Positions 59,460 through 64,000 of a DNA stretch of 64,000 nucleotides are shown here, one piece after another. The first letter of the stretch is position 1; each line of letters opens with the position of its first letter. This DNA comes from Streptomyces omiyaensis (GTDB taxonomy: Bacteria > Actinomycetota > Actinomycetes > Streptomycetales > Streptomycetaceae), in assembly GCF_014650895.1 (NCBI RefSeq), contig NZ_BMVV01000023.1, positions 62,001-126,000 of the forward strand, in the 5' to 3' direction. Position numbers and translations under genes: made by a program. The notes under the pieces were generated by a model. That model was not told where the DNA came from. It did not search any database and worked only from the letters and a program-made list of their open reading frames with translations.

Positions 59460-60245
59460 ATGTTCCGATCCAGGCCGGGCCGCCGCGGGGGAAGGGCCGC
59501 CGTCCTGCTCGCCGCCGCCACGCTCATGTTCACCCTCGGGGGCTGCGGGGTGGACCCCCTCACCCCGCAGGCGGCACGGGCCGAGTCGGGCGACGACGGC
59601 AAGGCGGGCGGCACGCCCCGCCGGGTCGACTGCGAGCGGGTGAAGTGCATCGCGCTGACCTTCGACGCCGGCCCGGGCAAGGACACCCCCCACCTCCTCG
59701 ACGTCCTCAAGGAGAAGCAGGTCCCCGCCACCTTCTTCCTCCTCGGCGCCAAGCACGTCGACCGCTACCCGAAGGTCGTCCGCCGCATCGCGGACGAGGG
59801 CCACGAGGTCGCCAACCACACCTGGTCCCACCGCATCCTCACCGACCTCGAGGAGAAGGACGTCCGCGAGGAGCTGTCCCGCACCCAGGACGCCATCGGG
59901 AAGATCACCGGCCGCAAGCCCGTCCTCATGCGCCCGCCCCAGGGCCGTACCGACTCCACCGTCGCCGACGTCAGCCGGGAGCTCGGCCTCGCGCAGGTCC
60001 TGTGGAGCATCACGGCCAAGGACTACTCCACCACCGACTCCGCCGTCATACGCGAGCGGGTCCTCACCCAGGCGCACCGCGACGGCATCATCCTGCTCCA
60101 CGACATATACGACGGCACCGTCCCCGCCGTCCCCGGGATCATCGACGAACTCCACCGGCGCGGCTACACCTTCGTCACCGTCCCCGAGCTCCTCGCCCCC
60201 GGTACTGCTCGCGCCGGCGCCGTCTACCGGCCCGAGAAGGACTGA
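59460..60245 (+). CDS. CE4 polysaccharide deacetylase lipoprotein
   Basis: 261 aa. Lipoprotein signal with lipobox LGGC (Cys about 27). NodB/CE4 motifs: CIALTFDAGPGKDT near 60, where the usual second Asp of TFDD is Ala; the zinc histidines in NHTWSH near 117; and MRPPQGR near 158; then ILLHDIYDGTVPAVPGIIDEL. It should remove acetyl groups from peptidoglycan or another N-acetylated glycan outside the membrane. The ATG at 59460 follows GGGGAAAGCGG; an upstream in-frame ATG at 59412 adds a non-signal extension and is rejected. Confidence 0.9.
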   Translation: MFRSRPGRRGGRAAVLLAAATLMFTLGGCGVDPLTPQAARAESGDDGKAGGTPRRVDCERVKCIALTFDAGPGKDTPHLLDVLKEKQVPATFFLLGAKHVDRYPKVVRRIADEGHEVANHTWSHRILTDLEEKDVREELSRTQDAIGKITGRKPVLMRPPQGRTDSTVADVSRELGLAQVLWSITAKDYSTTDSAVIRERVLTQAHRDGIILLHDIYDGTVPAVPGIIDELHRRGYTFVTVPELLAPGTARAGAVYRPEKD

Positions 60246-60410
60246 CCCTCCCCGCAGGCCCGGGCCGGCCGCGAGGGGTGAGCCGACTCACACCCTTCAC
60301 CCCGCGACGTCCGGAACATTCGGAAAACGTCCACCGTTCTCCTGTATGTGACGGCGAAGGGGCCCGGTCCCCAGGTTCCCCCCCCGAGGTGACCGCCCTT
60401 CGCCCGTCAC

Positions 60411-60456
60411 GGCGAGCGGCCCCGGCTGGAATCCCCCGTCCAGCCGGGGCCTCGCC
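60411..60456. terminator. Bidirectional hairpin terminator
   Basis: A 12-bp stem (GCCCCGGCTGGA arm ending 60430, partner from 60439) extends past a 2-nt bulge by six more pairs (60411-60416 with 60451-60456), with an 8-nt loop. It lies between convergent deacetylase and actin-fold genes. Confidence 0.75.
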
Positions 60457-60490
60457 ATGTCCGGGGCGGTGCGCACGCGGCGCGCCCCGG

Positions 60491-61255
60491 TCACGGGGTG
60501 CGCCGGGCCCCCGGGTGGCGCAGCGCCGAGGCCAGCATCAGGCCGGCGCCCCGGACCACGCTGGTCGCCGGATCGTTGGCCAGCCGGACCCGGCCGCGCA
60601 GCACCTGGGCGAGGCGCGCGGTCACGTCGAGCCGGAGCGCGCCGCCGCCGGTCACCAGGACCCCGCGGCGCAGCGCACCGCGCACCGCGCCTGTGCCGTC
60701 CTCGCGCCACATGTCGCTCACCATGTCGGCGGCCGTCCCGGCCACCGCGTCCGGCACCCCGCCGTGCGCGGGCAGGTCGTCCACGCCGAGCTCGGCGAGC
60801 CGGGCGTCCTGCACCCGCCCGTCCACGACGAGCGTGACCTCGGTCAGCCGGGCGCCGAGGTCCACCACGAGCAGCGGACCGCCACCGGACGGTGCCGCGT
60901 AGGCCGCCGCGGCGCGGGCGCTGTCGACGGCGATCACCCGGACCGGGCCGAGTCCGGCGACCACCCGGCGGACCGCCTCGCGCTCCTCCGGGGCGGCGAG
61001 CACCGGATGGGTCAGCATCACGACCGTGTCGTGGCTCCCGCCGCCCGGAGCGGCGGCCGCGAGCCGCTTGAGGAGCAGCAGCTGGGAGGGGGCGTCCGCC
61101 ACTCGGCCGCGCCGGACCGCCGTGCTCGGCACGTCCGCGAAGACACCCGCTCCCGGGGCCCAGGCCCGCGTCCGTGAGCTGCCGATGTCGAGGGCGATCC
61201 CGCGTACCGGCCGCCGCGCGTCCCGGTCGGTGCCACCCGCTCCGTACGATCCCAT
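60491..61255 (-). CDS. Actin-fold (MreB-like) protein
   Basis: 254 aa. The actin-fold phosphate-1 loop is IALDIGSSRTRAWAPG near 18, phosphate-2 LLVVDLGARLTEVTLVVDG near 130, and the adenosine motif VLVTGGGALRLDVTARL near 210, with the MreB-like opening PSTAVRRG. At 254 residues it is shorter than MreB (about 340), lacking part of subdomains 1B/2B. It may be a divergent MreB relative, as Streptomyces encode beside MreB and Mbl. The ATG at 61255 follows GGAAGCG. Confidence 0.8.
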   Translation of the reverse strand: MGSYGAGGTDRDARRPVRGIALDIGSSRTRAWAPGAGVFADVPSTAVRRGRVADAPSQLLLLKRLAAAAPGGGSHDTVVMLTHPVLAAPEEREAVRRVVAGLGPVRVIAVDSARAAAAYAAPSGGGPLLVVDLGARLTEVTLVVDGRVQDARLAELGVDDLPAHGGVPDAVAGTAADMVSDMWREDGTGAVRGALRRGVLVTGGGALRLDVTARLAQVLRGRVRLANDPATSVVRGAGLMLASALRHPGARRTP

Positions 61256-61367
61256 CGCTTCCGTCCATTCCCTGTCGGCCCACTGTTTACGAGGCCGATC
61301 CGCGCCCACACTATGCAGGATCCGCAGCGGGAACGCCACGGTGCTTGGGGATCGAAGGATCATGGTC

Positions 61368-61401
61368 GGGTCCGGGGCGGACGGGGAGCGGCCCCGGGCC
61401 C
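61368..61401 (-). terminator. Hairpin after hmp
   Basis: Arms 61368-61378 and 61391-61401 pair at 10 of 11 positions with a 12-nt loop, 22 bp beyond the hmp stop on the minus strand. Confidence 0.45.
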
Positions 61402-61422
61402 GACCGCGTGCGTGCCGCGGGG

Positions 61423-62610
61423 TCAGGCCCCGGCGCCCAGCCAGAGGTCCGGACCGAAGACCTCGTAGTGGACGTCGGCCGCGGCGACCCCGGAGGCGAC
61501 GAGATCGCCGCGGACCGTCCGCAGGAAGGGGAGCGGCCCGCAGAGGTAGGCCTGCGTGCCGGCCGGCAGTTCCAGCGCGGTGACGTCGGCGCGGCCCGCG
61601 CGGGCGCCCGACGCGCCCGGCTCCTCGTACCAGAGGTGCAGGCTGCCCTCCGGCAGGGCGGCGACCAGTTCGCGCAGCTCCGCCGCGTGGGCGTGCGCCT
61701 CGGGGGAGCGGTCGGCGTGCACGACGACGACCGGGCGGGCGGTGCCGGAGGCGGCCAGGTGGTCGAGCATGGCGAGCATCGGCGTGCTGCCGATGCCGGC
61801 GGAGGCGAGCAGCAGCGGGCCGTCGCCCTCGGGGAGGACCAGGTCGCCGAAGGGGGCGGAGACCTCCAGGACGTCACCGGCCGCGGCGTGCGCGTGGAGC
61901 CGGTTCGACACCTCGCCCGCCGGGTCGCCGCCGACCCGCTTCACCGTGATCCGCCAGGCCGGCCGGCCCGGGGCGGAGGAGAGGCTGTACTGGCGGATCT
62001 GGTGGGCGCCGTCGGGCAGCGCCACGCGGACGCTCACGTACTGGCCGGGCCGGAAGGGCGGCAGCGGGGCGCCGTCGGGGTCCGTGAGGGTGAAGGAGAC
62101 GGTGTCCGGGGTCTCCTCGCGCCGCTCGGAGATCCGCACGGGGCGCCAGACGTCGCCGTCCTCGACGCCCGCCTCCCGGTAGAGGCGGCCCTCCAGGGCG
62201 ATCAGGGCGTTCGCCATCAGCCAGTAGACCTCGTCCCAGGCCCGGGCGACCTCGGGGGTGACGGCCTCGCCCAGCACCTCCACGATCGCCGCGAAGAGGT
62301 GCTCGTGCACGATCTTGTACTGGTCCGCCGTGACGCCGAGCGAGGCGTGCTTGTGCGCGATGCGGGAGAGCAGCGTGTCCGGACGGGTGTCGGGGTGCTC
62401 CAGGAGGGCGACGGCGAAGGCGGCGACGGAGCCGGCGAGCGCCTTGCGCTGGTCGCCGTTGGCCTGGTTGCCCCGGTTGAAGAGGTCGCGCAGCAGCTCG
62501 GGGTGGGCGGCGAAGAGCCGCCCGTAGAAGCGCTCGGTGATCCGGTCGAGTGCTCCGCCGACGGCGGGCAGCGTGGCGCGGACGACGGGTACGGCCTGCT
62601 CGGACAGCAT
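61423..62610 (-). CDS. hmp: Flavohaemoprotein, nitric oxide dioxygenase
   Basis: 395 aa, the usual length. The globin domain has the proximal histidine in KHASLGVTADQYKIVHEHL near 87-100; the FAD domain has RQYSLSSAPGR near 205; the NAD domain has LLLASAGIGSTPMLAML near 265 and AYLCGPLPFLRTV near 357, ending with HYEVFGPDL. It converts NO to nitrate. AGGAG precedes the ATG, and an NsrR-type site lies directly upstream. Confidence 0.96.
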   Translation of the reverse strand: MLSEQAVPVVRATLPAVGGALDRITERFYGRLFAAHPELLRDLFNRGNQANGDQRKALAGSVAAFAVALLEHPDTRPDTLLSRIAHKHASLGVTADQYKIVHEHLFAAIVEVLGEAVTPEVARAWDEVYWLMANALIALEGRLYREAGVEDGDVWRPVRISERREETPDTVSFTLTDPDGAPLPPFRPGQYVSVRVALPDGAHQIRQYSLSSAPGRPAWRITVKRVGGDPAGEVSNRLHAHAAAGDVLEVSAPFGDLVLPEGDGPLLLASAGIGSTPMLAMLDHLAASGTARPVVVVHADRSPEAHAHAAELRELVAALPEGSLHLWYEEPGASGARAGRADVTALELPAGTQAYLCGPLPFLRTVRGDLVASGVAAADVHYEVFGPDLWLGAGA

Positions 62611-62621
62611 CGGAACTCCTG

Positions 62622-62644
62622 AACTGGTAGATGATCTACGTATT
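62622..62644 (-). promoter_or_regulatory. NsrR-type operator upstream of hmp
   Basis: On the minus strand this 23-bp site runs AATACG...ATCATCTACC...GTT and agrees at most positions with the site recalled for S. coelicolor hmpA promoters, including the central ATCATCTACCA. It is 12 bp upstream of the hmp start, next to an AT-rich patch TATTTAATAC that may be the promoter. Confidence 0.75.
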
Positions 62645-62699
62645 TAATACCGAAGGAAATCCCGGACGGTGAGGGGCGTCCGGGAGGGTGCTCCGCAGG

Positions 62700-63155
62700 T
62701 CACGACCGCGGGTCGTGACGGGGGCGCGGGGTGAGGGAGAGCAGGACCGGGCCGGTCGGCGACCGTACGAGATCGGCCACCGTCAGCGGGTCGAGCGTGC
62801 GGTAGAAGGCGTCCTGCGCCTCCCGCAGCGCGCCTCGCAGCCGACAGGCCGCGCGCAGCGGGCAGGGTGGATCGGCCTCGCAGCCGACGACCTCCTCCTC
62901 GCCCTCCAGCGTCCTGGTCAGCCAGCCCACCGAGGAGCGCCGCCCGAAGTCGGTGAGGGCGAGCCCGCCGCCGCGTCCGCGCCTGGCCTCCACCACGCCG
63001 AGGTGCTGGAGCCGGGTGACCACCTTCGCCATGTGGGCGTGCGGCACGGCCATCTCCTCCGCCACCGCGCGGGTGGTGACGGGTTCCTCGTCGTCGGCGA
63101 CCGCCAGGCGCATCACGGCGCGCAGGGCCAGGTCGGTGAACTTGGTCAGCCTCAC
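62700..63155 (-). CDS. nsrR: Rrf2-family nitric oxide sensor repressor NsrR
   Basis: 151 aa. Winged helix at MRLTKFTDLALRAVMRLA and AVAEEMAVPHAHMAKVVTRLQHLG; the three cluster cysteines lie in GCEADPPCPLRAACRL with CX5CX5C spacing, as in S. coelicolor NsrR, which holds a 4Fe-4S cluster that reacts with NO. It lies just upstream of hmp on the same strand with 89 bp between. It should repress hmp and itself. Confidence 0.93.
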   Translation of the reverse strand: MRLTKFTDLALRAVMRLAVADDEEPVTTRAVAEEMAVPHAHMAKVVTRLQHLGVVEARRGRGGGLALTDFGRRSSVGWLTRTLEGEEEVVGCEADPPCPLRAACRLRGALREAQDAFYRTLDPLTVADLVRSPTGPVLLSLTPRPRHDPRS

Positions 63156-63258
63156 GGGGCGACCGTATCAAAGAGGTATCCCGGACTCGCATTAAGGGTG
63201 CGGGTCCGGGATACGGGGCCGCCCGGGGGGCGGGGTGGGGCGTGAGGGGCGGGGAGGA

Positions 63259-63666
63259 TCAGGCGAGGACCTTGGCCTTCGCCTGCTGGAACTCCTCCTC
63301 GGAGATCGACCCCTTCTCCTTCAGTTCGGCGAGGCGGGCCAGTTCGTCCGTGGCGCTCGGCGTGCCGCTCGCGGCTCCCTGCGTGCCGGCCGTCTGGCGG
63401 ATGTACTCCTGGAAGCGGTTCTCCGCGTCCTTCGCCTGCTTCATGTCACGCTCGCCCATGCTCCTGCCGCGGGCGATCACGTAGACCAGCACGCCGAGGT
63501 AGGGGAGCAGAATGCAGAAGATCAGCCAGCCCGCCTTGCCCCAGCCGCTCAGCTCGTGGTCCCGGAAGATGTCCGTGATGACCTTGAAGAGCAGGAAGAG
63601 CCACATGATCCAGAGGAAGAACCACAGCATCGTCCAGAAGACGTTCAGGAGGGGGTAGTCGTCCAT
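63259..63666 (-). CDS. Membrane protein with PLD-nuclease-N-like and SHOCT domains
   Basis: 135 aa. Two membrane helices (VFWTMLWFFLWIMWLFLLFKVI and AGWLIFCILLPYLGVLVYVIARG) form the PLDc_N/cardiolipin-synthase-N-like region; a charged linker leads to the C-terminal SHOCT motif LARLAELKEKGSISEEEFQQAKAKVL. Such proteins are common in Streptomyces; SHOCT is a short oligomerisation module. GGAG precedes the ATG. Confidence 0.88.
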   Translation of the reverse strand: MDDYPLLNVFWTMLWFFLWIMWLFLLFKVITDIFRDHELSGWGKAGWLIFCILLPYLGVLVYVIARGRSMGERDMKQAKDAENRFQEYIRQTAGTQGAASGTPSATDELARLAELKEKGSISEEEFQQAKAKVLA

Positions 63667-63853
63667 TCCTGCACACTCCGTTCCCTCGCGGCCGGGAGGG
63701 CCGCGCGTTGGAGCGAGTCTCACCCGTCCGGCCCGACGCCGCATGTCGGGGCGGTCCGTCCGGACTCCGGGTGCGGGCCGCGCGCGGCCGTGTTCGGATG
63801 AGAACTCCCCTCCGTGGCCCGCGGACCACGGGGACGACGAGAAGCGGAGTGCC

Positions 63854-64000
63854 ATGGGACCGGTGGAATGTGTCGTGCTCGCCTTCCCGGGGGAGCGGCT
63901 GAAGGTGGCGGCCGTCGTGGCGATCGCCGACCTCCGCAAGGAGGGACAGGTCCGGCTGATCGACTCCCTCGTGGTCGTCAAGGCGCCGGACGGTGAGGTC
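63854..64000 (+). CDS. DUF6325-like protein, N-terminus only
   Basis: 49 codons, running off the right edge. MGPVECVVLAFPGERLKVAAVVAIADLRKEGQVRLIDSLVVVKAPDGEV resembles the start of DUF6325-type proteins (recalled opening MGPVEYxVxAFPGN). These are often encoded next to SHOCT proteins in Streptomyces, as here (divergent). GGAG precedes the ATG. Confidence 0.7.
   Translation, partial: MGPVECVVLAFPGERLKVAAVVAIADLRKEGQVRLIDSLVVVKAPDGEV

Overview
The window is a piece of a Streptomyces chromosome. The evidence is very high GC with G/C-filled third codon positions, frequent GTG starts, ATGA/GTGA stop-start overlaps, three 'conservon' signalling operons, a whiE-type spore-pigment polyketide cluster, F420-dependent enzymes and one rare TTA leucine codon. 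No tRNA, rRNA, CRISPR array, insertion sequence or phage gene was seen. All family names come from reading motifs; nothing was searched.

Layout. 1-1.6 kb: leftward start of a first conservon (cvnA and the first 14 codons of cvnB). 1.8-4.7 kb: a short-chain dehydrogenase and a CASTOR/POLLUX-like ion channel protein. 4.7-9.4 kb: a four-gene, stop-start overlapped operon (ATP-grasp ligase, DUF4213/DUF364-type protein, cysteine-synthase-like PLP enzyme, enolase-superfamily epimerase) behind a promoter whose spacer holds a Zur-box-like palindrome; I read this as a candidate zinc-responsive metallophore pathway. 9.6-16.3 kb: a methyltransferase, a lipoprotein with a glycanase-like look, and a convergent five-gene overlapped operon (receiver-like/PIG-L fusion, ATP-grasp, PHP phosphoesterase, processive GT2, small membrane protein), a candidate system for making and modifying a surface glycan. 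16.7-18.3 kb: an HD hydrolase and an LLM oxidoreductase.

19.0-24.6 kb: a terpene synthase meets, tail to tail with 5 bp between the stops, a full conservon (cvnA-B-C-D plus a P450). The P450 lacks the ExxR motif, as reported for the CYP157 family. 24.9-29.3 kb: a SNF2 helicase and SWIM zinc-finger pair. 29.5-37.7 kb: a fatty acid desaturase, a MOSC protein, a TTA-containing membrane protein, a probable start-codon-lost secreted protein with a perfect hairpin behind it, a Nudix hydrolase, an AbiEii-like nucleotidyltransferase with an internally duplicated partner, and a secreted protein with a C-terminal membrane anchor.

37.9-45.1 kb: the spore-pigment cluster in the order known from S. coelicolor whiE: a divergent FAD hydroxylase (ORFVIII) against ORFI, cupin ORFII, KS-alpha, KS-beta, ACP, aromatase/cyclase and ORFVII. 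It ends at a 31-bp-stem terminator shared with a convergent O-methyltransferase. 46.4-50.5 kb: a beta-helix secreted protein, an MFS exporter, a small protein and a methyltransferase. 50.6-57.2 kb: an MHYT membrane sensor, then a third conservon with a large two-TM sensor kinase, and a stand-alone cvnB paralogue. 57.2-59.2 kb: two perfect Streptomyces DnaA boxes ahead of a coupled three-gene operon of unknown function. 59.4-64 kb: a CE4 polysaccharide deacetylase lipoprotein, an actin-fold protein, flavohaemoprotein hmp with an NsrR-type site, nsrR, a SHOCT protein and the start of a DUF6325-like gene.
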